In this document: in pieces, positions 40,044 through 49,804 of the stretch
How the letters are laid out: the number at the start of each line of letters is the position of its first letter
Position numbering within the stretch: the first letter of the stretch is position 1
Source of the DNA: Candidatus Eremiobacterota bacterium
GTDB lineage: Bacteria > Vulcanimicrobiota > CADAWZ01 > Ess09-12
Direction of reading: 5' to 3'
Length of the DNA: 64,000 bases
Assembly (NCBI GenBank): GCA_031082125.1
Contig: JAVHLM010000025.1
Location: forward strand, 1 to 64,000
Notes under the pieces: model-generated
Database searches by the model: none
Seen by the model: the letters and a program-made list of their open reading frames with translations, nothing else
Told to the model about the DNA's origin: nothing
Program-made: the position numbers and the translations under genes

Positions 40044-41810
40044 ATGGATATCCATTCCGCGGGATTCAGAAACCTGGACAGGACGCCTGCCGTGAAGGCC
40101 CATGCCCAGGGTGAGAAAGAGCCGGAACAGGCGGCATCAGATACTTTCAGCAAGGGCGAGGCGCCCGGGCAGGACGAACTGCAGACCTTCACCCGCAAGC
40201 TGAAAGCCAATCCGCTCTTCAAGGAAGGCGCCAACTTCGACGAATTCAATCTCACGGCCCAGAACGCCGATTTCGCTCAGAAGCAGTTCAAGCTCGACCA
40301 GACCTTCGTGGACCTTGTAAAGGCAGGCGGCATCAGCGCAAAGTACTCGGTGGTGTATCACAGCGAGCCCGACGGTGTGAAGGTAGATGCTTACAGGACC
40401 GCGGCCCAGGCAGGATCGGACTCGGTTTTTACGGCTTATGACATCAAGAATCCCGACTTCGACCCCTCAAAAGTTTACCGCAACGAGCTCGTAACCCCGA
40501 TGGGAGAAGGAAAGGCTTTCGGCTCCGTTATCACGAGCAAAATGCTTGCCGTTCCCGCCACGGCTGACCCTGCGATGAAGGAATGGCTCAAAAGCAACGG
40601 TTTTGAGCTTAAGGAGACGATCCCCTTTGAAAAATTCGGCTATCCCAGGGAGTTCAAGGAGCGCTTCGGCATCAAGGACGACCTGGGCATAGAGAAATAC
40701 GAGCTCAAGAACAAATCATTCCTTGAGAAGTTCAAGGTCTTCTACAGCCTCTTCAAGGACGATCCCGAATACAGGGTCTTCAAGATCGGCGACACCCTCA
40801 CCGACGTGGGGAGCGCCATGCTCCTCGGCGTCGTCACGCCCAAGCTCTGGACCCAGGGAGCCGCTTACGGCATAGCCTCCACCATATCCTCAATAGGCAA
40901 CATAGGGAGCCCGGCAGTGAGCATTCTCGGCGAGGGCATCCTGGGCAGCGTCGTTGACAAGGCCGTCAACTCCGACAAGCCTCTCGAGAACCTGAAGAAG
41001 GTGAAGCTGGCCTGCGCCGGCCTGAGCGCCGTGAACATCGGCTCTTACTTTGCCCTGAACCCGGAGATCATTGGCCTCTTCGGCGCCCACAAGGGGAAGG
41101 CCTTCGTGGGCCTTTACGGACTCGCGGCACTTGCGAGCGGCTTCTCGGGAGTCATGAGCGGCAAGGCCAATTTTGCCATCCGCGATCAGCTCATTACCAA
41201 GGGGACCCACTCGAGCCCCGAAATCGCAAAGAACTTCTACCAGATAATGGGCGTTGAGTCCTCTATAAGCGAAGGGGTGTACCTCGGGAGCTACACGGCC
41301 ACTATGGCAGCCGCGGGAGCTTTCCCCAACGCCTCCCTTTACATTGCAGGCTCCGGAGCCGCGCTCTGGGCGGGAAGCAAGTTCCTGTTCCCTCTTTACC
41401 AGGAGAAGCCCGAAATGAAGACCACCATAGAGGGAGGCGCTTACATCCACGACGGGAACCGCTATATCTTCGACTCGGGGTGGGAAATCTCGTTCAAGGG
41501 GACGGAAGGCAAGATTGTCAAGGAAGACGAGAAGCATTTCTCCGTTTCCTTTGAAGACGGCGAGCTTTACATGAAGAATGCCGATGACAAGATAGCGGTG
41601 GAGCACAAGCGGCGTATAAAGGATTACCTGCCCTCCTTCCTGAAGCCGAAATTCCTGGGCGAGAAGGAGCACTGGGCTCTCTCAGACGGCAAGGAGACCG
41701 TTGACGTCTCCCGCTATGGCAGCTCGCCCTATCACCTCAGGGAGATCTCGCCCAACGAGTTTGTCATCACCAAGAAAGAAAAGCCCGAGGCCTTCTGGAA
41801 GGAAGCCTAG
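40044..41810 (+). CDS. Unknown 588-residue protein with hydrophobic central region
   Basis: No family recognised. The first ~45 residues are polar (Glu/Gln/Ala/Pro-rich) with no signal peptide. Residues ~45-240 look globular and charged. Residues ~250-460 are dominated by small, weakly hydrophobic helices (for example ASTISSIGNIGSPAVSILGEG, LAALASGFSGVMSG and AAGAFPNASLYIAGSGAAL) that could insert into a membrane. The last ~120 residues are beta-rich and charged. It has its own promoter and a hairpin terminator, so it is monocistronic. The architecture resembles pore-forming or translocator-like exported proteins more than a classical transporter; this is inference. Confidence 0.7.
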   Translation: MDIHSAGFRNLDRTPAVKAHAQGEKEPEQAASDTFSKGEAPGQDELQTFTRKLKANPLFKEGANFDEFNLTAQNADFAQKQFKLDQTFVDLVKAGGISAKYSVVYHSEPDGVKVDAYRTAAQAGSDSVFTAYDIKNPDFDPSKVYRNELVTPMGEGKAFGSVITSKMLAVPATADPAMKEWLKSNGFELKETIPFEKFGYPREFKERFGIKDDLGIEKYELKNKSFLEKFKVFYSLFKDDPEYRVFKIGDTLTDVGSAMLLGVVTPKLWTQGAAYGIASTISSIGNIGSPAVSILGEGILGSVVDKAVNSDKPLENLKKVKLACAGLSAVNIGSYFALNPEIIGLFGAHKGKAFVGLYGLAALASGFSGVMSGKANFAIRDQLITKGTHSSPEIAKNFYQIMGVESSISEGVYLGSYTATMAAAGAFPNASLYIAGSGAALWAGSKFLFPLYQEKPEMKTTIEGGAYIHDGNRYIFDSGWEISFKGTEGKIVKEDEKHFSVSFEDGELYMKNADDKIAVEHKRRIKDYLPSFLKPKFLGEKEHWALSDGKETVDVSRYGSSPYHLREISPNEFVITKKEKPEAFWKEA

Positions 41811-41830
41811 GGCCGGCGCCAGGCATCACG

Positions 41831-41860
41831 GAGAGGGCTCGAAAGCCCTCTCTTTTCTTT
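41831..41860 (+). terminator. Rho-independent terminator after the 40044 gene
   Basis: GAGAGGGCT (41831-41839), CGAA tetraloop, AGCCCTCTC (41844-41852), then TTTTCTTT. Strong hairpin. Confidence 0.95.
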
Positions 41861-41870
41861 GGCGGGAAAA

Positions 41871-43190
41871 ATGAAAAAAACACTTCTGGTCATAATGATC
41901 TTCCTCGTAATGGCAAGCTGCCTTGTCACACGGGGCTGGACGTATCTATCCCTCTGGAATCCCCGGTTTGAAGACCGGGAGATCTTCGGGAGGGACTTTG
42001 TCAACGGTTACTACCTGTATGGCGAGCTGTTGAGAAAAGGGCACTTCTATTTTTATGACAGGAGCCAGCTGGACTCTTACCTTGCCATGGAGAGGCCCGG
42101 CATGACCGAGCACTTTCCCCCTGCCTATCCGCCTGTCGCTTTCGCCCTTTACATCCCCATGACCTGCCTTGAGCCCTTTCAGGCAAAGCTCCTGAACTTC
42201 TGGCTCAACCACCTGTGGCTGCTCATCACGGTCCTGCTCACAGGCTTTATTTTCTCAAAGAATCTGCCTCCAAGGAAAATCCTCGTTATCTCCCTTGGCG
42301 CCTGGGGAGCCCTTCTTGTCTTTTCGCCGGTCATTGACAACCTTCTCTCGGGGCAGATCAATATCTTTCTCACCATGCTGCTGGCCCTCTTTCTTTTTCT
42401 CTATACCAGGGAAAGATTCTTATGGGCCTCACTGGTACTCGCCCTCGCGGTGAACATCAAGCTCTTTCCCCTGGCCTGCCTCTTTCTATTCATCATCAAG
42501 CGCCAATGGAAGGCTCTTCTATGGACTTTTGCCTTCATCGTGCTCTTCAACGTGCCCTTTCTTTTCCTGGCAGACCCCGTGAAGCTTTACGGCGGCCTTT
42601 TCACCTGCCTCGGCTCCACCATAATCGATATAAAATCCGTCTCGTGCCAGGCGCTCCCCGCCGCCCTGGTGAGGACCCTCGGGCTTACCTTCACCAGTGA
42701 GGCCTATATCATTTTCTGCAGGGCTGTCTTTGCCGTGGTGGCGTCCCTCATTGTGCTCATCTGCTGGCGTTTCGCCGGCAGGGAGAGCCCGCTCCCCCTC
42801 GAGAAGGATCTCTTCCTCTTCACCGCCCTCCTCCATATCTATTTCCTGGGCTTTTATTACATCTTCCCGACGCACCACGTGATGATAATCATATTCTACC
42901 TGGTCTCCCTCTATTTCTATATCCTGTGGCGGAGCGAGGCCTTCATATCGGCCCTTATCATGCTGGGAGTCTATTTTCTCACTGCGCAGTTTGACGGTGA
43001 GGTCTCGGTGCTCTACGGCGATTTCATGCTGAAAAAGTTTCTCTTGAGGCACAACGTGGGATTCCTTCTGATCCTCTGCACCTTCCTGCTCAACCTGGAG
43101 CTGCTCTTCTCCGTCACTTCCGGGCGGAAGCCTTCCGGCGGGCCCACCAGGCGCCCGCCCCCTCAAAGTAAAGATATATCACAGGGGTGA
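41871..43190 (+). CDS. Integral-membrane glycosyltransferase, DUF2029/GT87-like
   Basis: A 439-residue polytopic membrane protein. The ATG at 41871 is used because the earlier TTG (41859) lies in the terminator's T-tract. It begins with a hydrophobic segment, and has about ten further hydrophobic stretches. DUF2029-type features are the early [20 protein letters not shown] loop with acidic residues, HFPPAYPP, and the [17 protein letters not shown] helix (the G-Q-x-N motif seen in this family). Members use polyprenyl-phosphate-mannose or related donors at the outer face of the membrane. Acceptor unknown. The 3' end overlaps the RND pump gene tail to tail by 77 nt. Confidence 0.82.
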   Translation: MKKTLLVIMIFLVMASCLVTRGWTYLSLWNPRFEDREIFGRDFVNGYYLYGELLRKGHFYFYDRSQLDSYLAMERPGMTEHFPPAYPPVAFALYIPMTCLEPFQAKLLNFWLNHLWLLITVLLTGFIFSKNLPPRKILVISLGAWGALLVFSPVIDNLLSGQINIFLTMLLALFLFLYTRERFLWASLVLALAVNIKLFPLACLFLFIIKRQWKALLWTFAFIVLFNVPFLFLADPVKLYGGLFTCLGSTIIDIKSVSCQALPAALVRTLGLTFTSEAYIIFCRAVFAVVASLIVLICWRFAGRESPLPLEKDLFLFTALLHIYFLGFYYIFPTHHVMIIIFYLVSLYFYILWRSEAFISALIMLGVYFLTAQFDGEVSVLYGDFMLKKFLLRHNVGFLLILCTFLLNLELLFSVTSGRKPSGGPTRRPPPQSKDISQG

Positions 43191-46176
43191 TATAGAGCGT
43201 AAGGAGCTGAGACAGGGCGAGGCCCCCCACGACGGCTATGCCGAGAGGCTGCCTCGACTCGGCGCCGGCGCCCACACCGAGGGCGATGGGGAGCGTTCCC
43301 GCGAAGGCCGCCATGGTCGTCATCATGATGGGCCTGAACCTCACGAGGCACCCGTCGAATATGGCGTTATATGGGCTCTTACCCTCCTGGCGCTGGGCCC
43401 TTATGGCGAAATCAATCATCATGATGGCGTTCTTCTTCACAATCCCCAGCAGCATGATGACTCCCACAAAGGCATAGAGGCTCAGGTCCCTGCCGGAGAG
43501 CATGATGGCGATGAGGGCGCCCACGCCGGCCGAGGGCAGGCCCGAGAGGATTGTGACGGGATGGATGAAGCTCTCGTAAAGGATCCCCAGCACGATGTAG
43601 ATGACCAGCAGCGCGATGAGAAGAAGGAGTGAGAGGCCCTTCATCGAGTCCTGGTAGACCTGGGCCGTTCCCTTGAAGCTGTAGTGTATCGTCGAAGGGA
43701 GCGTCTCCCTGGCCGCCTTCTCCACGGCGCTCACGGCCGTTCCCAGGGGCATGTCGGGCCTCAGGTTGAAAGATATGGTCACGGCGGGGAGCTGCCCGAA
43801 GTGGTTCACCGAGAGGGGGCCCACGGTCCTTGTGAGGGTGGCTACTTCCTCAAGGGGCACGAGTTTCCCCGAAGAGGAGCGCACATAGAGAAGGGAGAGC
43901 GCCGACGGGTCGAGCTGGTACTGGGGAAGAAGCTCCTGGATGACCTGGTACTGGTTGATGGAGGTGTAAATCGTCGATACCTGCCGGGAGCCGAATGCGC
44001 CGTAGAGGGTGTTTTCTATCTGTGAAGGCGTGATGCCCAGCGCGGAAGCTCTGTCCCTGTGTATCGCCACCTTCACCTGGGGATTGCGGAGCAGCAGGTC
44101 GCTCGTTACGTCCTGAAAGCCGTCGAACTCCCTTATCTTCGCCTCGAGCTGAGGAGCGTACCGGTAAAGGTCGTCAATCTCCGTGCTCTGCAGGGTGAAC
44201 TGGTACTGGCTCTTGGTGAGCATGCCGCCCAGCCTTATGGGAGGAGGGTTCTGAAGGTAGATGGAGATGCCCGGCACCTTTGCGAACCTGGGTCTCAGCC
44301 TCTGGATAATCTGATCGACGTGGATGCGCCGGGGGGGCCGGGCCCGCAGGTGCATGAAGATGCGGCCTGCATTGTTGCCTGTCACGGAAGACATGTAGGC
44401 ATCGATTTCATGCTCCTCCCTTATTATCTTGGTGAGCTCCTGCTGGTGGCGGCACATGGATTCGAAGGAGATCATCTCGGGGCCCTCGGTGAAGCCGAAG
44501 AGCACGCTGGTGTCCTCGCTGGGCAGAAATCCCTTGGGTATCCTGATGAAGAGAAAGGCGGCTGCGAATATCAGACCGATGGAGACAAGCAGCGTGATGA
44601 AGCGGTATTTCAGGACTGCCGCAAGAGTGACCCGGTAAAGAGCCAGGAGCCCGTCGAAAACCTTCTCGGTGAAAGCCTTCCTCCCTCCTGATCCCTCATG
44701 GGGCTTCAGCATGCGGCCGCAGAGCATGGGAGTGAGGGAAAGGGATACAAAGCCTGAAAACATGATGGCAAGAATGATGGTGACGGCGAACTCCTTGAGG
44801 AGTCTCCCCAGGAGCCCTCCCATGAAGAGGACGGGGATAAAGACCGCCGCGAGCGACAAGGTCATCGAGAGAATCGTGAAGCCTATCTCTTTCGAGCCCT
44901 CGAGGGCGGCCTGCAGTCCTCCCTTGCCCTTCTCCATGTGCCTCACGATATTCTCCAGCATGACGATTGCGTCATCGACCACAAAGCCCACGGAGAGGGT
45001 GAGAGCCATCAGGGAGAGGTTGTTGAGGCTGAATCCCAGCAGGTACATGAAGGAAAAGCTCCCGATAAGAGATATGGGGAGCGCCAGGCCCGCTATCAGA
45101 GTTGCTGAATAATTACGGAGGAAGAGAAATATGACGATGAACACGAGGATAACGGCGATCAGGAGGCTGACCTTCACATCATGCACTGAGTTCCTGATGG
45201 TCACCGATCGGTCGTTCAGGATGCTGAGATCGACCGAGGCAGGCAGCAGCGACCGGAAGAGCGGCAGGAGGGCCCTGATGGAATCCACGACCATCACGGT
45301 ATTGGTTCCCGGCTGGCGCTGCACGGCGAGCACGACGGCCCGCTCGCTTTTGTACCAGCTCGCGATCTTGTCGTTCTCCACGCTGTCGATGACCTTCCCC
45401 AGCTCCCCAAGCCTCACGGGAGCGCCGTTCCGGTAAGCCACTATAAGGGGCTCATAGGAGGAGGCCCTGAAGAGCTGCCCGTCGGCCCTGATGGTGTAGC
45501 TCCTGACGGCGCCGTCGAGGGTGCCCGTGGGGAGGTTCACGTTGCCCTGCCTGAGAGCCGTGGTCACGTCATCGATGCCGATTCCCCGCGAAGCGAGGGC
45601 CCATGGGTCAAGCTGAGCCCTCACGGCGTACTTCTGGGCTCCGAAAATCTGCACCTGCGCCACGCCGCTTATCATGGAGATGCGCTGCGAGATAAAGGTG
45701 TCGGCATATTCGTGCACCGTCGAGAGGGGGAGGCTCGGCGAGCTGAGGGCCAGGAACATGATGGGCTGGTCGGCGGGGTTCACCTTGTTGTAATTGGGCG
45801 GGTTGGGCATCTCGGGCGGGAGCTGCTTCGATGCCTTGCCGATGGCGGCCTGCACGTCCATCGCCGCATCGTCGATGGTGCGGTCAAGGGCGAACTGAAG
45901 GGTGATCGAGGTGCTCCCCAAGGTATTGGTGGAGCTCATCGAGTCGAGGCCCGCGATGCTTGAAAACTGCCGCTCCAGGGGCGTTGCCACCGACGAGGCC
46001 ATCTCCTCGGGGCTCGCGCCCGGCAGGCTCGCCTGGACCTGGATCGTGGGGAAGTCCACGTTGGGGAGGTCGTTCACCGGCAGAAGATAGTAGCCAATGA
46101 CACCGAAAATGACGATGGCGAGCATCACGAGGGTCGTGGCAATGGGGCGCCTGATGAAGATCTCCGCGATATTCAT
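43114..46176 (-). CDS. RND efflux pump inner-membrane subunit (HAE1/MdtB-MdtC-like)
   Basis: A 1020-residue AcrB-family transporter of normal length. The N-terminus [16 protein letters not shown] and [10 protein letters not shown] are typical; the proton relay is intact, with [17 protein letters not shown] (the TM4 Asp pair) and [15 protein letters not shown] (the TM10 Lys). The sequence is closer to the MdtBC type than to AcrB. It exports small molecules across both membranes using the proton gradient. The start overlaps the membrane-fusion gene (ATGA), so the two are translated together. Confidence 0.95.
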   Translation of the reverse strand: MNIAEIFIRRPIATTLVMLAIVIFGVIGYYLLPVNDLPNVDFPTIQVQASLPGASPEEMASSVATPLERQFSSIAGLDSMSSTNTLGSTSITLQFALDRTIDDAAMDVQAAIGKASKQLPPEMPNPPNYNKVNPADQPIMFLALSSPSLPLSTVHEYADTFISQRISMISGVAQVQIFGAQKYAVRAQLDPWALASRGIGIDDVTTALRQGNVNLPTGTLDGAVRSYTIRADGQLFRASSYEPLIVAYRNGAPVRLGELGKVIDSVENDKIASWYKSERAVVLAVQRQPGTNTVMVVDSIRALLPLFRSLLPASVDLSILNDRSVTIRNSVHDVKVSLLIAVILVFIVIFLFLRNYSATLIAGLALPISLIGSFSFMYLLGFSLNNLSLMALTLSVGFVVDDAIVMLENIVRHMEKGKGGLQAALEGSKEIGFTILSMTLSLAAVFIPVLFMGGLLGRLLKEFAVTIILAIMFSGFVSLSLTPMLCGRMLKPHEGSGGRKAFTEKVFDGLLALYRVTLAAVLKYRFITLLVSIGLIFAAAFLFIRIPKGFLPSEDTSVLFGFTEGPEMISFESMCRHQQELTKIIREEHEIDAYMSSVTGNNAGRIFMHLRARPPRRIHVDQIIQRLRPRFAKVPGISIYLQNPPPIRLGGMLTKSQYQFTLQSTEIDDLYRYAPQLEAKIREFDGFQDVTSDLLLRNPQVKVAIHRDRASALGITPSQIENTLYGAFGSRQVSTIYTSINQYQVIQELLPQYQLDPSALSLLYVRSSSGKLVPLEEVATLTRTVGPLSVNHFGQLPAVTISFNLRPDMPLGTAVSAVEKAARETLPSTIHYSFKGTAQVYQDSMKGLSLLLLIALLVIYIVLGILYESFIHPVTILSGLPSAGVGALIAIMLSGRDLSLYAFVGVIMLLGIVKKNAIMMIDFAIRAQRQEGKSPYNAIFDGCLVRFRPIMMTTMAAFAGTLPIALGVGAGAESRQPLGIAVVGGLALSQLLTLYITPVIYLYFEGAGAWWARRKASARK

Positions 46177-47591
46177 TCCTTGAGCCCGCCCCGGGAGCCC
46201 GGGGGCTTTTCAGGGTTCTTTATCTCCACGGCCGTGCCTGGAGCAAGCTTCTGAAAGCCGTCGGTGACAATTTTTTCTCCGGGACTCACTCCCTCGAGGA
46301 TCTCTGTCTCTTCACCGACGGTGAGGCCTGTCTTCACAATGCGCAGGTCCACCGTGCCTCCCTCTTTCACAATGAAGACATAGTCGCCTTTCTGGCCCGA
46401 CTGCACGGCGTCCCGGGGAGCCACCGTCACGTCGGGATGAACCGTAAGGGTGAGCGAGACATCGACGAACTGCCCCGGCCAGAGCGAAAGATCCCTGTTC
46501 TGAAAGAGGCCCTTGAGGCGGATGGTGCCCGTGGTCGTGTCCACGGCATTGTCAATAAAGACGAGCTTTCCCTTCTCGCCCTTTTTCCCCTCCTCCCTGG
46601 TCGCCGCTTCCACCTTGAGCGTTCCCAGGTCCGAGTATTTCTTGATTTCAGGAAGCCATTTCTCGGGAACGGTGAACGACACATAGATGGGCCTCACCTT
46701 GTTTATCACCACGAGAGGGTTGGTATCATTGGCCTTGATGACATTTCCCCTGTCGATATTGTAGCTTCCCGTGCGCCCTTCGATAGGGGAGGTTATCGAG
46801 CAGAAGCCGAGATCTATCCGGGCGCTCTTCACATCGGCGGTGCTCATCGCGAGGGCGCCCTGAGCCTGGCCTATGGTCTCCCTTGTTGCCCTGCTGTTGG
46901 CCACAGCCCTCTCGAAATCGGCCCTGGCAGCCCTTACCCCCGCCTTTGCATTGGCAAGCGACGCTCTGTCCGACTCAACTGTGGCCTTTAAAGCCTCGGC
47001 GTTTGTGCGGTACTGGTCATAATCAGCCTGTGTGGTGAAGCCTTTTTCAATCAGATCGGCATATCTTTTTTCCAGAACGGCGGCATTCTGAGCCTGGACC
47101 GTGTCCTTTTTCAGCACCGCCTCCGCCTGGCTCACCTGGGCGAGGGCCTTTTCATAATTAGCCCGGGCCTGCGGCTCCTCCTTGAGGGTGCGCTCATAGC
47201 TTGCCCGGGCCTGGAGCACAGTGGACCGGTCCTTGCTCCTGGAGCCCTCGACCTTCTCAAGGCTCGCCTCATAGGGGCCGGGGTCGATGAGAAAAAGAGG
47301 GGCTCCCTGCCTGACGAACTGGCCCTCGGTGAAATAAACCTCCTTGAGGACGCCTCCCACCTGGGAGCGCACTTCCACCCTGGCAAGCTCTTCCACAGTG
47401 CCGATGGCGCTCACCTGGACAGGAAGGGTCTTTTTCACAATTTCGCCGGCGGTGACGGGGACAATCCTCTTCCTTGCAGCCTGGTTTTCACTGTTCTTGC
47501 GGCATGAGGCAAGGAACGGCATTACCGCAAGGAGTGCTGCCACAAGTACGATAAGTGGACGGAAAGCTGATTTCAAAGGCGTATCCCGCAT
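46173..47591 (-). CDS. RND efflux membrane-fusion lipoprotein (AcrA/MdtA-like)
   Basis: A 472-residue periplasmic adaptor with a lipoprotein signal ending in LASC (Cys ~30). It has the biotinyl-lipoyl halves ([20 protein letters not shown] and later [17 protein letters not shown]), a coiled-coil hairpin rich in Ala/Gln/Glu, and the beta-barrel region [21 protein letters not shown]. It joins the RND pump to a TolC-type channel. The ribosome-binding site is weak. It is the first gene of the two-gene pump operon. Confidence 0.94.
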   Translation of the reverse strand: MRDTPLKSAFRPLIVLVAALLAVMPFLASCRKNSENQAARKRIVPVTAGEIVKKTLPVQVSAIGTVEELARVEVRSQVGGVLKEVYFTEGQFVRQGAPLFLIDPGPYEASLEKVEGSRSKDRSTVLQARASYERTLKEEPQARANYEKALAQVSQAEAVLKKDTVQAQNAAVLEKRYADLIEKGFTTQADYDQYRTNAEALKATVESDRASLANAKAGVRAARADFERAVANSRATRETIGQAQGALAMSTADVKSARIDLGFCSITSPIEGRTGSYNIDRGNVIKANDTNPLVVINKVRPIYVSFTVPEKWLPEIKKYSDLGTLKVEAATREEGKKGEKGKLVFIDNAVDTTTGTIRLKGLFQNRDLSLWPGQFVDVSLTLTVHPDVTVAPRDAVQSGQKGDYVFIVKEGGTVDLRIVKTGLTVGEETEILEGVSPGEKIVTDGFQKLAPGTAVEIKNPEKPPGSRGGLKE

Positions 47592-47750
47592 TGTCTGTAT
47601 CCCTGTAATATTCTCCCCTGCGATGTGAGTTCCTGTCGCTGAAACATCAGCGTCCCGCGGCTTTCAATGATTCAGGAGGCCTGAAGGAGCCCTGTCAGGA
47701 ATACCCGTTGCAGGGAATGGAAAATATCCCTCTCTGTGGTAAAGTAATTC

Positions 47751-47927
47751 ATGCGTATCGCAATAGTGGAAGATGACTCACTCCAGAACGGGAACCTGCG
47801 GCTTCTCCTCCAGGGTGAACAGGGGATCACCCTGCAGCGCGATATGCTCAACAAGGACCGATGGCGGCATCGGCGCCGGGGGGGGATTCTGCTTCTTACC
47901 GGCCCGGATTGCCTCTTGCCGGAATAG
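47751..47927 (+). pseudogene. Response-regulator receiver-domain fragment
   Basis: A 58-codon frame beginning MRIAIVEDDSLQNGNLRLLL and GEQGITL, which is the first beta strand, acidic pocket and helix 1 of a NarL/LuxR-type receiver. After ~28 residues similarity stops, the phosphoacceptor Asp and output domain are absent, and the frame ends at TAG 47927. It lies upstream of and divergent from the efflux operon, where a regulator is often found. I read it as a relic of a lost regulator. Confidence 0.6.
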
Positions 47928-48001
47928 TATTCCCCCGGCCTTCATTTTTGCATAAAATAAGAGCATAGTAACTTTGAAGGCAAGAAAGAGGAGGGTCCAT
48001 C

Positions 48002-48709
48002 ATGACAATAGGAACAGTCGCGCAGCCCCTTACCGCAGGACAGATGCTCCAGGAGTGTGCCCCCGGGGCACCTTCCGAGGTAAAAGACCAGTCATCCGAT
48101 ATCCAGGATTCCGCCCAGGTCTCCCTGGAGGCAAAGCCCGAAAAATCAGAGACCCTCGAGAAACTGAAGAACTGGATTAAAGACAAGGTAAACAGCCAGA
48201 ACAAGGAGCTCACCACCGCCGACAAGGTGAAGAGAGTAGCCTTCTCCACGGCGGTAGGCGCTGCGTCAGGCGCGGCGATGATCGCCACGGGAACAGCACC
48301 CCTGGTCTCCGCTATAGTGAGCAGCGCGGTGGGCGCCGTGGCATTCGGCGGACTCGGCCTCTTTGTCGGGTTCATAGGCGGAATGATCGCCGAAAAGGCC
48401 GGAAAGAAAGGCGCTATGGGAACAGGCTCCATGATGGGCGTGATTGGCGGGGGGATAGCCGGCGCCGGCATAGGCGGCGTCTGCGGATGGGCCCAGGGCC
48501 ATCTCCTTATTGCCGCAGCCAATGCATGCGGAGGCGGTCCCGTGGGAGGCGCCATCGCGGGGGCCATCTTCTCGGGCGTATCGGCAACGCTGAGCATCCT
48601 CCGCCGCTCGGGTCAGCACAAGCCTGAGCATGCACCTGCGAATAATGCCCCGACGCCTCAGCAGCCGGCGCCGGCCCGGGAGCAGGACACCAAGCCTGCC
48701 CAGGCATAA
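48002..48709 (+). CDS. Glycine-zipper-type membrane protein, unknown function
   Basis: A 235-residue protein with AGGAGGG before the ATG. Residues 1-75 are polar and charged, with no signal peptide; ~78-200 form a long run of Gly/Ala-spaced hydrophobic helices (VGAASGAAMIATGTAPLV, GGLGLFVGFIGGMIAEKAGK, GVIGGGIAGAGIGGVCG) of the glycine-zipper kind; the last ~30 residues are Pro/Ala/Gln-rich. Glycine zippers pack in membranes and occur in pore-forming toxins, lysis proteins and spanning proteins; which applies is unknown. It is followed by its own terminator. Confidence 0.68.
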   Translation: MTIGTVAQPLTAGQMLQECAPGAPSEVKDQSSDIQDSAQVSLEAKPEKSETLEKLKNWIKDKVNSQNKELTTADKVKRVAFSTAVGAASGAAMIATGTAPLVSAIVSSAVGAVAFGGLGLFVGFIGGMIAEKAGKKGAMGTGSMMGVIGGGIAGAGIGGVCGWAQGHLLIAAANACGGGPVGGAIAGAIFSGVSATLSILRRSGQHKPEHAPANNAPTPQQPAPAREQDTKPAQA

Positions 48710-48734
48710 CAGCACATCACTGAGGGACACCATG

Positions 48735-48762
48735 AGAGGCACTGTAAAAGGTGCCTCTTTTC
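48735..48762 (+). terminator. Rho-independent terminator after the glycine-zipper gene
   Basis: AGAGGCAC (48735-48742) pairs with GTGCCTCT (48751-48758), followed by TTTT. Confidence 0.85.
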
Positions 48763-48807
48763 CCATGAAGTGAGGAGGGCCTCTGGAGCCCTGTGAAAAG
48801 GTGGAGC

Positions 48808-49605
48808 ATGAAGAGCATATCTTTCAGGGGAAATGGGGGAGCGCTTCAAGGCGCCGAGGAGATGAAGAGGACCGCCCCTTCCGCAGGGAATGAGGCGGCG
48901 CCTGGATTTCCCGCGCAGGACATGGTCGTGGCGGGCGCTTCCGGGGAGATCTCCCCGGCGCTTCCGGCTTGCCTGTCGCTTCCCGGGAAGACATGGGGTT
49001 TTCCCCTCCCGCGCATGAGCGTGCTCGCCGGTGCGGTGATGCTGCAGGTAATCTCGGCCTTTTCCGGCGCACTGTCGGCATCTTCGCTGCCGGATACGGA
49101 GAAAAAGGGCTTTTCCGCATCCCGGCTTGAAGAGGTGAGGAAGAGCCTCATGCCGGGAGATATCATCCTGAGCAGGACTCCCTCCAACCAGCTCTATTAC
49201 CTCCTCCAGAAAGCGGCCTTCGGGAGCGACTATTCCCATGCCGCGATGGTCGCAGGCGACGGCAGGATCATCGACGCCTACTCGAAGGTGAAGGCGCAGT
49301 CCCTGGAGGACTTCTGCGCGTCGCAGACCGCTCTCGTGATCCTGAGGCCCCCCTATCATTCAGAGGAAGAGCGGATCAAGGCCCTGGACTACCTGGAGAG
49401 GCAGGTGGGCAAGCCCTATGACTGGCGCTTCGACCTGAAAGACGACAGCGCCCATTACTGCACGGAAATCGTGGTAAAGGCCCTCGAGGCGTCGTGCTCC
49501 AGAGCAGAGGTCAAGGGAAGATGGGCCCTCGGAAGGCCCGTGGTGGTCCCCGACGATCTGCTGAACTCGCCCTCGCTGTCGAAAGCCGGGGAGTTCCGCT
49601 CCTGA
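48808..49605 (+). CDS. YiiX-like permuted papain-fold amidase/peptidase
   Basis: A 265-residue protein; ATG 48808 follows AAGGTGG, while the in-frame GTG 48793 has no site. The first ~100 residues are polar with one moderately hydrophobic stretch (MSVLAGAVMLQVISAFSGAL) that may be a membrane anchor. The C-terminal half is a circularly permuted NlpC/P60-like (YiiX/C92) domain: LMPGDIILSRTP, SDYSHAAMVAGDGRIIDA with the catalytic His, ILRPPY, GKPYDWRFDL and HYCTEIVVKAL with the catalytic Cys. Such enzymes cleave amide or ester bonds in peptidoglycan, lipids or proteins. The substrate is unknown. Confidence 0.82.
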   Translation: MKSISFRGNGGALQGAEEMKRTAPSAGNEAAPGFPAQDMVVAGASGEISPALPACLSLPGKTWGFPLPRMSVLAGAVMLQVISAFSGALSASSLPDTEKKGFSASRLEEVRKSLMPGDIILSRTPSNQLYYLLQKAAFGSDYSHAAMVAGDGRIIDAYSKVKAQSLEDFCASQTALVILRPPYHSEEERIKALDYLERQVGKPYDWRFDLKDDSAHYCTEIVVKALEASCSRAEVKGRWALGRPVVVPDDLLNSPSLSKAGEFRS

Positions 49606-49732
49606 CGCCCTGATGGAGAGAGAGGGGATACTCGCTGCTCAGCTCTTTTGTCCACCGGAGGATCCGGTCTATCCTGAAAAACCTGCCCAAACAGTGCCCT
49701 TTTCAATTGCCTTATGGGCCTCTGCCCTTTTC

Positions 49733-49761
49733 TTGACATGAGAATATCTCTGCAGTATAGT
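49733..49761 (+). promoter_or_regulatory. Sigma70-type promoter for the TolC-like gene
   Basis: TTGACA (49733-49738), 17-bp spacer, TATAGT (49756-49761). Start near 49768 rules out the longer in-frame start at 49760 and supports ATG 49805. Confidence 0.87.
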
Positions 49762-49804
49762 GGGTATTGTCACCGTTCCTGTCACGCAGAGGAGTTGCTC
49801 CATA

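Noticed and set aside
41859..41870. TTG start for the GT87-like gene
   Set aside because: It falls in the T-tract end of the upstream terminator and has no ribosome-binding site; ATG 41871 follows 12 nt later.
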